From: Candidatus Defluviilinea proxima
Lineage (GTDB): Bacteria; Chloroflexota; Anaerolineae; Anaerolineales; Villigracilaceae
DNA length: 64,000 nucleotides
Direction of reading: 5' to 3'
NCBI GenBank assembly: GCA_016721115.1
Contig: JADKIW010000001.1
Coordinates: 263,501-327,500 of the forward strand
Shown: positions 47,968-56,511 of the stretch, piece after piece
Layout of the letters: every line of letters starts with the position of its first letter
Numbering within the stretch: position 1 is the stretch's first letter
Position numbers and translations under genes: made by a program
Notes under the pieces: model-generated
Told to the model about the DNA's origin: nothing
Databases searched by the model: none
What the model saw: the letters and a program-made list of their open reading frames with translations, nothing else

Positions 47968-49953
47968 TTACGGAATGGGCCGTAGCGCAGGTTGTGGTTT
48001 CTCACGCGAGGTGGAGAAGAAACCGTTCGGGAGTTGGATCGGTGTGAAGGGTCCCCCATTTTGGATATCAGCAAATGGAATATAGTACAACGTTATATCG
48101 CTACGGTCGAACCGTTGATACGCAAACATGATATAAGTTCCATCCGGGCTCCAACGTGGGTCACGATAGCAACATCCGCCATTGATCGGGTTTATTTTTT
48201 GGACTTCGCGGGTTTCGCTATTGTATAAGTATAGATTTCCAAACCCATCATTGCGGATGGCATCATTCAACAAGAATAGACTTTTTCCATTCCAATCGAA
48301 GCTTCCAATATGTCCGGTGCTGTCATTTTCAAAATCAATGCGTCCGCCAGGGATGGTATCCACGCGGCCAAGCTCCACATTGTCACAGTTTGCGATATCA
48401 GCATTCAGGAGGAATATCTGATCTGAATTCACCATACGGGTTTCAATAACGTGTGCCGCAAGACGGGTCTCGTCCTTTGACCAGAGCGCTTCACGGAATG
48501 GAACCTGATTGTAGAAACAATTTTCCTTTTTGTCTACAAGTTCAAAACGGGATTTGATGCTTCTTAAGACATCCACATCAAACGGGAAAATATTCAATGT
48601 ACGCTGGACACTGATCGCAACAAGTTTTCCATCGGGCGAGACACTAAACCCCTCAAGCAATTCAGATTTAGTATCAAAACATGAGAGTTGCTGGGTCTGT
48701 TTGGTGGCTGCATCTACAAGGTATGCGCAGTTACGGGATATGTACACAAGTCTGTTACCGGGAATCCATTGTAAGTTGGATTTCGGAGAATTTTCTGAAC
48801 GGATCTGAACAACCCCAGTACCATCTATATTCATAAGATAGATATCATTCCCAGAGACCAAGGCAACTTGGTCCGCACCACCAGGGACAGTAAAGGTTGG
48901 GGTTGGTTGGACGGTGACTGGAGCTTCCGGTGTTAGAGCAATAGTCGGTGAGACAGCAGTAAAGGTCTCAGTGGGAGAAATGATTGTCGAAGGTGAAGAC
49001 AGATCGATGGTCGGGGTGGATGCGACGGAAAGGAATGGGATGTTGCTTCCATTTGTAAACATCCAGAAGAAACCAACCAGAGCTACAACACTTAGGGTTA
49101 TCCAAAATAAACTTGTACGAATGGCCGCCCAATTGCCATATCGATCGAAGAACGTGGATGGGTGTTGTTCACCAAAAGCTACCTTCTTCAACGCACGAGA
49201 GAGATGCAGGATCGAAACATAACGGTCGCGTTTGTTTTCAGCAAGACAGATCTTAATGATCTCGTCCATTTCGGGTGGCAGTTCAGGGGCCTCGCTCAAA
49301 ATGTCAGGGGTGGGTTGACTGAGTTTCTTACCAGTCAACATCTGGTAAAGAACAACCCCCAAGCTGTATACATCGCTTCGATTATCCACATCTTCCCGGT
49401 TTGCCTGTTCCGGGCTCATGTAACCAGGTGTGCCAACCTCGCCTTCCACCATGGAGGCATCATCAGATATAGCGGGTTGAGCTACACCGAAATCAGAGAT
49501 ATAGGGATGGTTTTCGCCGTCGAAAAGGATATTATCCGGTTTGACATCGCGATGGATGATGTTCTTTTCATGGGCATACGCAAGGGCAGAAGCAATACGA
49601 TCAACGATATTGGCGGCTTCGGCAAGGGGAAGCTTTCCATTATTAGCGACGGCTTGCGTAAGTGACCCTCCTGCCATATACCGCATGACAAAATACGGCT
49701 GGCCGTTATGTTCCCCCACATCATACACGGGCACTATGGCTGCATGCTCCAGAGATGCGATCATTTTAAGTTCCCGCCTGAAGTGCGCTTTGATGCTCAA
49801 GTCAAGTGTTGCATTACCAGTCGGCTCGAACGCAAAAATCTTCACAACCACATCGCGGTTGGCCTGGGTATCAAACGCCCGATACACAACAGTCGTTTTA
49901 CTGCGTCCAATCTCTTCTTTGAGTTGATATCTGCCTATGGTTTCCGTTGACAT
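47968..49953 (-). CDS. Membrane-anchored Ser/Thr protein kinase with TolB-like C-terminal sensor
   Basis: 661 residues. The kinase domain (about 8-260) has catalytic HRDVKPDNIL (about 137), SDFGVAQP (DFG) and GTPGYMSPEQ. The VVVKIF lysine is present, but the glycine loop is degenerate (EIGRSKTTVVY with a single Gly). One TM helix (about 285-305) is followed by a Thr/Ser/Pro-rich linker and an extracytoplasmic beta-propeller-like region (about 365-655) with DIYLMNIDGTG, SPDGKLVAI and DPRWSPDGTYIMF repeats. The architecture is a PASTA-less bacterial STK with a TolB-like sensor. TATACT lies 7 nt before the ATG, probably leaderless. Confidence 0.92.
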   Translation of the reverse strand: MSTETIGRYQLKEEIGRSKTTVVYRAFDTQANRDVVVKIFAFEPTGNATLDLSIKAHFRRELKMIASLEHAAIVPVYDVGEHNGQPYFVMRYMAGGSLTQAVANNGKLPLAEAANIVDRIASALAYAHEKNIIHRDVKPDNILFDGENHPYISDFGVAQPAISDDASMVEGEVGTPGYMSPEQANREDVDNRSDVYSLGVVLYQMLTGKKLSQPTPDILSEAPELPPEMDEIIKICLAENKRDRYVSILHLSRALKKVAFGEQHPSTFFDRYGNWAAIRTSLFWITLSVVALVGFFWMFTNGSNIPFLSVASTPTIDLSSPSTIISPTETFTAVSPTIALTPEAPVTVQPTPTFTVPGGADQVALVSGNDIYLMNIDGTGVVQIRSENSPKSNLQWIPGNRLVYISRNCAYLVDAATKQTQQLSCFDTKSELLEGFSVSPDGKLVAISVQRTLNIFPFDVDVLRSIKSRFELVDKKENCFYNQVPFREALWSKDETRLAAHVIETRMVNSDQIFLLNADIANCDNVELGRVDTIPGGRIDFENDSTGHIGSFDWNGKSLFLLNDAIRNDGFGNLYLYNSETREVQKINPINGGCCYRDPRWSPDGTYIMFAYQRFDRSDITLYYIPFADIQNGGPFTPIQLPNGFFSTSREKPQPALRPIP

Positions 49954-49960
49954 CTGTTCA

Positions 49961-49966
49961 AGTATA
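49961..49966 (-). promoter_or_regulatory. -10 element 7 nt before the kinase ATG (leaderless candidate)
   Basis: TATACT on the minus strand (plus 49961-49966), seven bases from the ATG (49951-49953). No Shine-Dalgarno. Confidence 0.5.
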
Positions 49967-50032
49967 ACGCAACAAAAGCTCTACACGCAAAGTAATTTGC
50001 TCTGACAAATACCCTTTAATCCTATCGACTAA

Positions 50033-50062
50033 ACAAAAAGCCCCGCTTCAAAACGGGACTTT
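50033..50062 (-). terminator. Intrinsic terminator after folD
   Basis: On the minus strand a GTCCCG...GCGGGGC stem is followed by TTTTTG, between the folD stop and the kinase gene's upstream region. Confidence 0.8.
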
Positions 50063-50088
50063 TGCCTGATTCTGTTTCAATTTGCTTA

Positions 50089-50967
50089 TTACTTATCCTG
50101 TATCTCAGCCGCCCTAAGCGTATTCGCCATGAGCATTGCAATTGTCATGGGCCCCACCCCGCCAGGGACAGGCGTAATGAACCCGGCAACTTCCTTGGCT
50201 TCACTGAAGCACACATCGCCCACCAACCGTTGACCACTCTTCTTGGTTGCATCAGGTACGGCATTGATACCAACATCAATGATCGCCGCGCCAGGCTTGA
50301 TCCAATCGCCGCGCACCATTTCAGTTTTACCGATAGCCGCTATCAAAATATCGGCCTGACGCACAACACTGGGCAAATCCTTTGTGCGAGAGTGGCAAAC
50401 CGTCACAGTTGCATTCTTTCCGATCAACAATAATGCGGCAGGCATACCCACAATATTCGAGCGGCCCAACACCACAGCATTCGCACCTTCGATCTTCACG
50501 CCCGTTTTTTCAAGTAAATAGATACAGCCGTAGGGTGTACAAGGCACAAAGAGTGGCTCACGGCCTTTCTGCGCTAGGCGACCAATATTAAGCGGCGAGA
50601 AACCATCTACATCTTTTTCGATATTGATAAGAGACAGCACACGTTCTTCGTTAATATGGGATGGCATGGGTAATTGAACAAGGATACCGCTGACTTTGGG
50701 GTCGGCATTCAAACCCTTTACCAGCGTTTCAACTTGTTCCTGCGTTGCATCGGCTGGAAGGTGTTCGCTGATCGAACCCATTCCTAATTCCTGGCAGGCT
50801 TTCCCCTTGGAAGCCACATATGATGCCGAATCTGGGCGATCTCCAACAAGAACAGTGGCCAAGGTCGGTTTTTGTTTACCCGCTGCAACACGTTTCGCCA
50901 CATTCACAGCAACTTCATCCCGTACCTGTTGAGCTATTAATTTTCCATCAATGAGTTGAGCAGTCAT
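50089..50967 (-). CDS. folD: Bifunctional methylenetetrahydrofolate dehydrogenase/cyclohydrolase
   Basis: 292 residues. The N-terminal part has VGDRPDSASYVASKGKAC (Tyr and Lys catalytic residues, about 50-56) and GILVQLPMPSHI. DVDGFSPLNIGRL (about 122) and VVLGRSNIVGMPAALLL (dinucleotide-binding, about 168) follow. The end is PVPGGVGPMTIAML, the FolD signature. It interconverts methylene-, methenyl- and formyl-tetrahydrofolate in one-carbon metabolism. The start at 50967 has AGGAGTGTTC; the GTG six bases upstream is an alternative. Confidence 0.97.
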   Translation of the reverse strand: MTAQLIDGKLIAQQVRDEVAVNVAKRVAAGKQKPTLATVLVGDRPDSASYVASKGKACQELGMGSISEHLPADATQEQVETLVKGLNADPKVSGILVQLPMPSHINEERVLSLINIEKDVDGFSPLNIGRLAQKGREPLFVPCTPYGCIYLLEKTGVKIEGANAVVLGRSNIVGMPAALLLIGKNATVTVCHSRTKDLPSVVRQADILIAAIGKTEMVRGDWIKPGAAIIDVGINAVPDATKKSGQRLVGDVCFSEAKEVAGFITPVPGGVGPMTIAMLMANTLRAAEIQDK

Positions 50968-51028
50968 GAACACTCCTTTTCAAGATAATTTTATTTTACA
51001 ACTCCGCCTATCCCCCACAAAGTGACAC

Positions 51029-52330
51029 TTATCCCATCTTCGTAATTACGCCCTTCATCCTGTCGCCATCTACCTCTTCCAACAACACGTGATCGATCTC
51101 ATTCCAACGCGGCGAGGGCGCAAAGGCGTTGACACGCAGATAATTCTCGGTCAGGCCTTCCATCTTCCAACCCCACTCACCCATCTCAGAAGTGGCTTCC
51201 CACAATACGGACGTTTTCTTTCCAATAAATTTTTCGCGATAGGATTTGGCCGATTCTTCCAGCAGATCCGTCAGGATATGATTCCGCTTCTTTCTTAACT
51301 CGGGCCTGACCTGCCCCTTCATCCTTGCCGCCCCGGTACCGGGTCTTGCTGAATACGTGAAAACATGACCACCTGCAAAATTGATCTCACGCACGAAATC
51401 AAGGGTCTCTGCGAATTCTTCTTCCGTTTCGCCGGGGAAGCCGGCAATGATATCGGTTGTGATGGCAACATCGGGCACCACGTCACGCGCGGCAGAGACC
51501 AACTCACGGAACGACTCTGGTGTGGTCTTACGGAGCATCCGCTTGAGGGTGGATGAGGCTCCAGATTGTAGAGGCAGATGAAGGTGAGGCATGAGGCGTT
51601 TATTCGTCCAGAGGGAGAAAAAGTCTGGAGATAAGTCCCAAGGTTCGAGGGAGGAAAGTCTGAGGCGTGGAGTGTCCGTTTCCCGAAGAATTGCTTTGAT
51701 TAGGTCTGTGATGTGTGAACCGAAACCTGCCTTGAGCGAAGTCGAAAGGTCATAACCCCATGAGCCGAGGTGGACGCCGGTGAGGACAATCTCTTTCGTG
51801 CCACCATCCAGCGCGGACTGAATATCGAGAATCACATCGGCAAGCGGACGGCTTCGCCCCTCACCACGTGCGACGGTCGTGATGCAGAACGTGCACTGAT
51901 TGTCGCAGCCATCCTGCACTTTGATGAAGGCACGCGTGCGACGATGCAATCCCGGCAAAGGTTGACGGGAGATGGGTTCAACATCAAAAGATTCTTGCGG
52001 GAGATTTAATACATCGAGCACAAGTTGATCTTTGCGGTCATTCGCAATGATGCGAGACACGTTTGGTAGTTCAAGAGCTTTTTGCGGTTGGAGGGTCGTC
52101 CAGCAACCTGTTGCAATAATTTCATCCACACCTGCCCGCGATATCTGGCGAATCTTACTGCGCGAAACGGATGCGGCATCGTTCGTCACAGCACAGGTGT
52201 TGACCACTGCCATGTCTGCCGAATCAGCAGACGCGACGATCTCATGTCCCGCGGCACGGAATTGTCGTGCCATGGTTTCGATCTCGCTTTGGTTGAGTCT
52301 GCATCCGATGGTATCGAGGTAAATCTTCAT
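51029..52330 (-). CDS. mtaB: tRNA ct6A37 methylthiotransferase (MtaB-like radical SAM)
   Basis: 433 residues. The N-terminal UPF0004 domain has cysteines in IGCRLNQ, VVNTCAVT and IATGCW for the auxiliary [4Fe-4S] cluster. The radical-SAM CxxxCxxC is CDNQCTFC (about 141-148). A TRAM-like C-terminus (about 365-430) binds tRNA. MtaB adds a methylthio group to t6A37 of tRNA-Lys. The segment GSWGYDLSTSLKAGFGSHI is longer than usual and its DNA (51722-51751) is a repeat-like GAGCGAAGTCGAAAGG copy, apparently an in-frame insertion. No leader motif or good Shine-Dalgarno. Confidence 0.93.
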   Translation of the reverse strand: MKIYLDTIGCRLNQSEIETMARQFRAAGHEIVASADSADMAVVNTCAVTNDAASVSRSKIRQISRAGVDEIIATGCWTTLQPQKALELPNVSRIIANDRKDQLVLDVLNLPQESFDVEPISRQPLPGLHRRTRAFIKVQDGCDNQCTFCITTVARGEGRSRPLADVILDIQSALDGGTKEIVLTGVHLGSWGYDLSTSLKAGFGSHITDLIKAILRETDTPRLRLSSLEPWDLSPDFFSLWTNKRLMPHLHLPLQSGASSTLKRMLRKTTPESFRELVSAARDVVPDVAITTDIIAGFPGETEEEFAETLDFVREINFAGGHVFTYSARPGTGAARMKGQVRPELRKKRNHILTDLLEESAKSYREKFIGKKTSVLWEATSEMGEWGWKMEGLTENYLRVNAFAPSPRWNEIDHVLLEEVDGDRMKGVITKMG

Positions 52331-52347
52331 AACAATAATTTATGCAC

Positions 52348-52376
52348 GTAGGGGCGGAGCAATGCTCCGCCCCTAC
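52348..52376. repeat. Palindrome GTAGGGGCGGAGC / GCTCCGCCCCTAC
   Basis: A 13-bp perfect inverted repeat around a 3-nt centre (AAT), between the mtaB start and def. Same family as 2417-2485 and 28296-28323. Confidence 0.88.
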
Positions 52377-52418
52377 AGAACGATTTCCAATTCAACTTCA
52401 TCCCGCAAAGGGATAGCA

Positions 52419-52949
52419 TCAAACTTCCTGTTCAGGTTCCACTTCTTGTTGAGGCCGCCAGACGCGTGTGGCCCGGTCCGTGAACATGACGCCGTTCAAA
52501 TGGTCAATTTCATGTTGGAAGATACGCGCCAGCCAACCTTTCGCTTTGACCCTCATCGGCTTGCCGTGACGGTTCATCCCTTTGACCAGCACTTCCGCAT
52601 GGCGTTCCACCTCGCCCACTAAACCGGGGATCGAGAGACAGCCCTCCGCACCCATCAAAGTCTCTTCGGAGGCTTTGACGATCTCAGGATTGACCATGGC
52701 CCAAACTTTCTTGGGTGCTTCCTCGTTCTCGTCGTTTTCTTCATCTTCTTCATGCTCATAATATTCAACAACGATAATACGTTCAGAGAGCCCGATCTGC
52801 GGAGCGGCGAGACCGACACCCGGTGCTTCACGCATGGTTTCCACCATGTCATCAAGCAGGGTGATAAGGTCTTTATCAAATTTTGTCACAGCATGCGCTT
52901 TGCGGCGCAATACCGGGTCGGGGAGAGTCACAATAGTACGGAGGGTCAT
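52419..52949 (-). CDS. def: Peptide deformylase
   Basis: 176 residues. Motif 1 GVGLAAPQIG (about 44-53), motif 2 EGCLSIPG (Cys ligand, about 97-104) and motif 3 QHEIDHLNG (two His ligands and catalytic Glu, about 139-147). It removes the formyl group from N-terminal Met. A short acidic insert (EHEEDEENDENEEAP, about 66-80) between strands is unusual and likely a surface loop. MTLRTIVTLPDPVLRRKA is a typical N-terminus. Confidence 0.97.
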   Translation of the reverse strand: MTLRTIVTLPDPVLRRKAHAVTKFDKDLITLLDDMVETMREAPGVGLAAPQIGLSERIIVVEYYEHEEDEENDENEEAPKKVWAMVNPEIVKASEETLMGAEGCLSIPGLVGEVERHAEVLVKGMNRHGKPMRVKAKGWLARIFQHEIDHLNGVMFTDRATRVWRPQQEVEPEQEV

Positions 52950-52998
52950 TCTGTCAATTACCTTTCATCTGTTATTGATAAGAATGGGAATGACGGGT

Positions 52999-54720
52999 TT
53001 ACCCGCCTCCCTTTTTGAATTTTCTTTCTTCTTCCTTGAACTGTTCTGCAGACTGGTGGTAAAAGGCCAGCCATTCCGCCATGCGGTCTCGGTCACCAGC
53101 GATCTTGGCTTCATTCTGTTTTGCCTGGCGCGCCATACGGCGGCGATCAATATCGGATTGAACAGTGGCCGGGTCCATGACATCTTCAAAGGCCATTTTC
53201 GTACCGCCGACTGTGATGTGCACGGTTCCAAAATTAAAGATATTGCCTAAAAGGCCCGTGCGCTCATAATTGGTCCCCATGATGTTCTCCAACTGGGCGG
53301 CGTTGCGCGTTTCTGCACCAAATGGCTGACGATCAATATCAATGATCTGCTCATTCGTCACTTCGAATTTATCATTGCTCCAGTCTATCACTTTATAAAC
53401 GAACCAACCCGCCATCGGGAAAAAGGCTATAAAAAAGATCGTCGCCCATGTATCGGGGTTGAACCCGTTTTGGAAATCGATCAACGCGGCATTCGGGTCG
53501 AACATCAATTGAAACAAACGGATCACAAACATCAACAGTAATCCAATCGAACTAAAAAGCGAAATCCATGCATCCAGGACCAATACAATCCAATGCTTGT
53601 GATAGATCACATTCTCGCCACTTTCATAGCGAAGCTTGAGCGTGTTTGTGCCTAAAAACTTCAAAATCGCCTGCCACCCTGCACTCATTTTGGGAGGCGG
53701 CGTAGTCTTTTGAGCAACAGGCGCTGGCTCACCAAATCCACGCCCTGCGTTTTGCAGAGGCAGGCCAAGTCGCTTGCGGACAGCATTCTTCAACGCTTCC
53801 TTCTCCACGCCCACCGCATGTTCCTTCGTACGATTCCAATACTCCTCGATCATGCGCTTGGCTTGTTCAGGATGCGTCACATGATTAAATGGAATCTTTC
53901 CCACGAACGTACGGATGATGACATTCCCATAATCCAACATGCGCCCCAACTGGTCTGTCTCTATACCCACAGAAAGGATCGTGCCGATGGGTGTTTCTTG
54001 ACGGCTATCGTAAATACCTACGACTTTTTCAAGCCACACCACGCGTTGGTTAGTCACAATGTAATAATCGTTACCCCAATCCACCACCGTCCAAATGATC
54101 CATAGGATGGCAGCGACTAAAGACAAAATACTTGCAAGCAAAACAATGACGATCGGTGTAATGGTTAGCCAGGCAGAGAATAAGCCTATTGGCACAGCCA
54201 ATACCAAAACAGGCGCCACCAATTTCTGATACAACACGATCTTATGTTTACGTGCCAGAAAATAGATCACCTCATCAGGCCTCAACCACTTGAAGCGCAA
54301 GGAGCGTGCTAATTTACGGCTTCGGATCGCCACATCCATGTTCAAGCGTAATTGGGCAGAATGCTTGAACATCTCTTCGAAGTCAGCACGATTCAATACA
54401 AGCAGAGTTGTATCACTGGTCGCCGTCACTGTACCAGAACGTTTTCTTCTCGCGATCAAACCCATCTCACCAAAATAATCGTTCTTCACCAGAACCGCGA
54501 GCAGGTTTTCTTTCCCTTCCTGTTTACGGACGATCCGTACGCTCCCCCGATAGATCATATAAAAATTTTCAGATTTGCTCTCCTGCTCGAATACCACGCC
54601 GCCATTATCAATGGATAATTCTTCCAAATTCTCAGCAATGGCTTCATAGTCATCATCTTCCAAGCCATAAAAGAGATGGAGCTTCTTCAGGAAAGCGATT
54701 CGAGCGGAAATATCAATCAC
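52999..54720 (-). CDS. Cyclic-nucleotide-binding domain membrane protein with two PH-like modules
   Basis: 573 residues from a GTG start. An N-terminal CAP_ED/cNMP domain (about 5-125) has FEQESKSENFYMIYRGSVRI and FGEMGLIARRKRSGTVTA (the FGE...R(S)A(T) phosphate cassette, with the key Arg replaced by the R-K-R-S series). Two similar membrane modules follow (about 140-300 and 360-530): a TM pair, then WGNDYYIVTNQRVVWLEKV and WSNDKFEVTNEQIIDIDRQ, resembling bacterial PH-like (YdbS/bPH_2) domains. A charged C-terminal coil ends it. The combination suggests a membrane regulator responding to cAMP-like ligands. TAGAAT lies 6 nt before the GTG (leaderless candidate). Confidence 0.87.
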   Translation of the reverse strand: MIDISARIAFLKKLHLFYGLEDDDYEAIAENLEELSIDNGGVVFEQESKSENFYMIYRGSVRIVRKQEGKENLLAVLVKNDYFGEMGLIARRKRSGTVTATSDTTLLVLNRADFEEMFKHSAQLRLNMDVAIRSRKLARSLRFKWLRPDEVIYFLARKHKIVLYQKLVAPVLVLAVPIGLFSAWLTITPIVIVLLASILSLVAAILWIIWTVVDWGNDYYIVTNQRVVWLEKVVGIYDSRQETPIGTILSVGIETDQLGRMLDYGNVIIRTFVGKIPFNHVTHPEQAKRMIEEYWNRTKEHAVGVEKEALKNAVRKRLGLPLQNAGRGFGEPAPVAQKTTPPPKMSAGWQAILKFLGTNTLKLRYESGENVIYHKHWIVLVLDAWISLFSSIGLLLMFVIRLFQLMFDPNAALIDFQNGFNPDTWATIFFIAFFPMAGWFVYKVIDWSNDKFEVTNEQIIDIDRQPFGAETRNAAQLENIMGTNYERTGLLGNIFNFGTVHITVGGTKMAFEDVMDPATVQSDIDRRRMARQAKQNEAKIAGDRDRMAEWLAFYHQSAEQFKEEERKFKKGGG

Positions 54721-54726
54721 GGTTTG

Positions 54727-54732
54727 ATTCTA
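54727..54732 (-). promoter_or_regulatory. -10 element 6 nt before the GTG of the cNMP-domain gene (leaderless candidate)
   Basis: TAGAAT on the minus strand (plus 54727-54732), with six bases to the GTG at 54718-54720. No Shine-Dalgarno. Confidence 0.45.
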
Positions 54733-55236
54733 TCAAATTTCACGGATGATTGCGCACCCATAAGCAGGAGTTTCTGTCAGCGTGGGTAAATGCCCATTGA
54801 CGAGCGACCCAACCGCCTCGTCCAGAAAGAAGTGGGTCGGTGTCCTTTGGCGAAACGTAACATCATCTATCGCGCCCTGATAGCGCAGGATGCCGTCCCG
54901 GTCCACGACAAATACGTGTGGAGTTGTAACAGCTTCATAAAGGTCTGCGATCAAGTGCTCCGCGTCTATCAGGACTTTCGGTATGCTTCGGTTTCGAGCG
55001 GCCTCTTCCAATCTTTGAGCGGATTCGTTCTGGTTCGAGGCGATGAGAAGCAAAGCCACATCCCCACCCCATTTCTTGAGCAACTCCGCCAGCAAACCAT
55101 CGGCCCGCTCCGAATGCGGACACTCACACGACCAAAAATTGACAACGACGATCCTGCCGCGGTAATCGCTTAGTTTGTGGAGCGTGCCTTGCAGATCAGG
55201 CAATTCGAAATCGGGCGCGGGTTGGTTGACTTGCAT
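54733..55236 (-). CDS. Thioredoxin-fold (AhpC/TSA-TlpA-like) redox protein
   Basis: 167 residues. PAPDFELPDLQGTLHKLSDYRGRIVVVNFWSCECPHSERA is the AhpC/TSA-TlpA N-terminus. The redox centre is C-E-C-P (WSCECPHS, about residue 35), a CxC rather than CxxC arrangement, which is unusual. A conserved HVFVVDRDGILRYQGAI segment follows. The lack of a signal peptide indicates the cytoplasm. It is probably a thiol peroxidase- or reductase-like protein of unclear substrate. It begins 12 nt upstream of the cNMP gene's promoter region. Confidence 0.85.
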   Translation of the reverse strand: MQVNQPAPDFELPDLQGTLHKLSDYRGRIVVVNFWSCECPHSERADGLLAELLKKWGGDVALLLIASNQNESAQRLEEAARNRSIPKVLIDAEHLIADLYEAVTTPHVFVVDRDGILRYQGAIDDVTFRQRTPTHFFLDEAVGSLVNGHLPTLTETPAYGCAIIREI

Positions 55237-55249
55237 ATTTCACATTATA

Positions 55250-55282
55250 AGACCTGATAGGTTTTAAAAACCTGTCAGGTCT
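55250..55282. repeat. Palindrome AGACCTGATAGG / CCTGTCAGGTCT
   Basis: A 33-nt near-perfect inverted repeat (one mismatch). It lies between the divergent thioredoxin-fold and flippase genes, close to the TACAAT used by the latter. Confidence 0.82.
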
Positions 55283-55292
55283 ATTGACATGT

Positions 55293-55298
55293 TACAAT
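55293..55298 (+). promoter_or_regulatory. -10 element 7 nt before an ATG (leaderless candidate)
   Basis: TACAAT at 55293-55298; the ATG is at 55306. No Shine-Dalgarno. The -35 region would fall in the AGACCTGA palindrome. Confidence 0.45.
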
Positions 55299-55305
55299 CC
55301 GCCGC

Positions 55306-56319
55306 ATGAAAAAATGGCAATTCTGGCTCGGGGTGCTGATCAGCATCCTTTTTATATGGCTGTCGTTACGCGGCCTGAAACTTAGCGAATTTTGGGGCGC
55401 GGTCAAACAGGCAAATTATCTGTGGCTGATCCCCGGTATCGCTGTATATTTTGTCGGCGTTTGGGTGCGGGCATGGAGATGGCACTACCTGCTGGGCCCC
55501 ATCAAAAAGATTCCCACCAAGACCATGTTCCCCATCACAACCATTGGCTACATGGGTAACAACATTTACCCCGCCCGTGCCGGGGAAGTGTTGCGAGCGG
55601 TCATTCTCAAACGAAAAGAAGGCGTCTCAGTATCTGCCTCGCTGGCGACCATCATCGTGGAACGCATTTTTGATGGCGTGGTGATGTTGGCCTTTATCTT
55701 TGTGAATCTCTCAGAGTTGACAAAACTCACGGGCGCATCTGGTTTCGTAGGCAATATTCAACAAGTGGCTATTATCGGCACGGGAGTTTTCCTCGGCGCG
55801 CTCGCTGTGTTCCTTTTGGCGGCTATGTTTCCACAAGTCACAGCAAAGGTGGGATTGTGGTTCGTCGAGCGGCTGTTACCCAAAAGACTTCACGAAAAAG
55901 TGATCGGGCTGATGAGCAAGTTTCTCGATGGGTTGGCATCGCTCCGTTCACCATTCAATGTGCTGATGGTCTTCTTCACCTCGGTCATCATCTGGCTATT
56001 GGAAACTGGCAAATACTGGTTCGTGATGCATGCTTTCGATTTCAGCGTTTCATTCTTTGCGCTGATGTTGATGAACGGCATTGTCAATCTGGCAACGACG
56101 ATCCCCTCCGCGCCCGGGTATATCGGTACCTTCGATGCGCCCGGCATTGCCGTGCTCACCGCCTATGGTGTGGAACACTCCATCGCGGCTGGATACACGC
56201 TCGTGCTTCACGTGGCGTTGTGGGTTCCGATCACAGCTTTGGGCGCGTATTATCTTGCGCGTGAAGGCATCAAGTGGAATGATTCGCTACGGGCTGAAAC
56301 AGAAGAGATTGAATCGTAA
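55306..56319 (+). CDS. Flippase-like membrane protein (lysylphosphatidylglycerol synthase TM domain/UPF0104)
   Basis: 337 residues with about eight TM segments. The N-terminal GVLISILFIWLSLRGL and the loop WVRAWRWHYLLGPIKKIPTKTMF match the UPF0104 family. The conserved FPITTIGYMGNNIYPARAGEVLRAV (about 65-89) is the family signature, and a second conserved ATTIPSAPGYIGTFDA (about 262-277) follows. Members may flip lipid intermediates or be lysyl-PG/glycolipid transporters; no synthetase domain is attached. No Shine-Dalgarno; probably leaderless. Confidence 0.88.
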   Translation: MKKWQFWLGVLISILFIWLSLRGLKLSEFWGAVKQANYLWLIPGIAVYFVGVWVRAWRWHYLLGPIKKIPTKTMFPITTIGYMGNNIYPARAGEVLRAVILKRKEGVSVSASLATIIVERIFDGVVMLAFIFVNLSELTKLTGASGFVGNIQQVAIIGTGVFLGALAVFLLAAMFPQVTAKVGLWFVERLLPKRLHEKVIGLMSKFLDGLASLRSPFNVLMVFFTSVIIWLLETGKYWFVMHAFDFSVSFFALMLMNGIVNLATTIPSAPGYIGTFDAPGIAVLTAYGVEHSIAAGYTLVLHVALWVPITALGAYYLAREGIKWNDSLRAETEEIES

Positions 56320-56511
56320 TACAGCGGCAGAGACGTGGAAGTATTCCGCGTCTCTGATGCTCTGTAGCTGGTGTTTGGCTTTCTAACAAGCCATATCGTG
56401 TAACAAACAAGCTCAGAATGGGGGATTAAAGGAATAGGTTTCTCATTTCCTCTCGGTTATACTTGCACAGACAGAATAGCCTAAGTGCATTCGTTCCATG
56501 AGGAGACCGAA

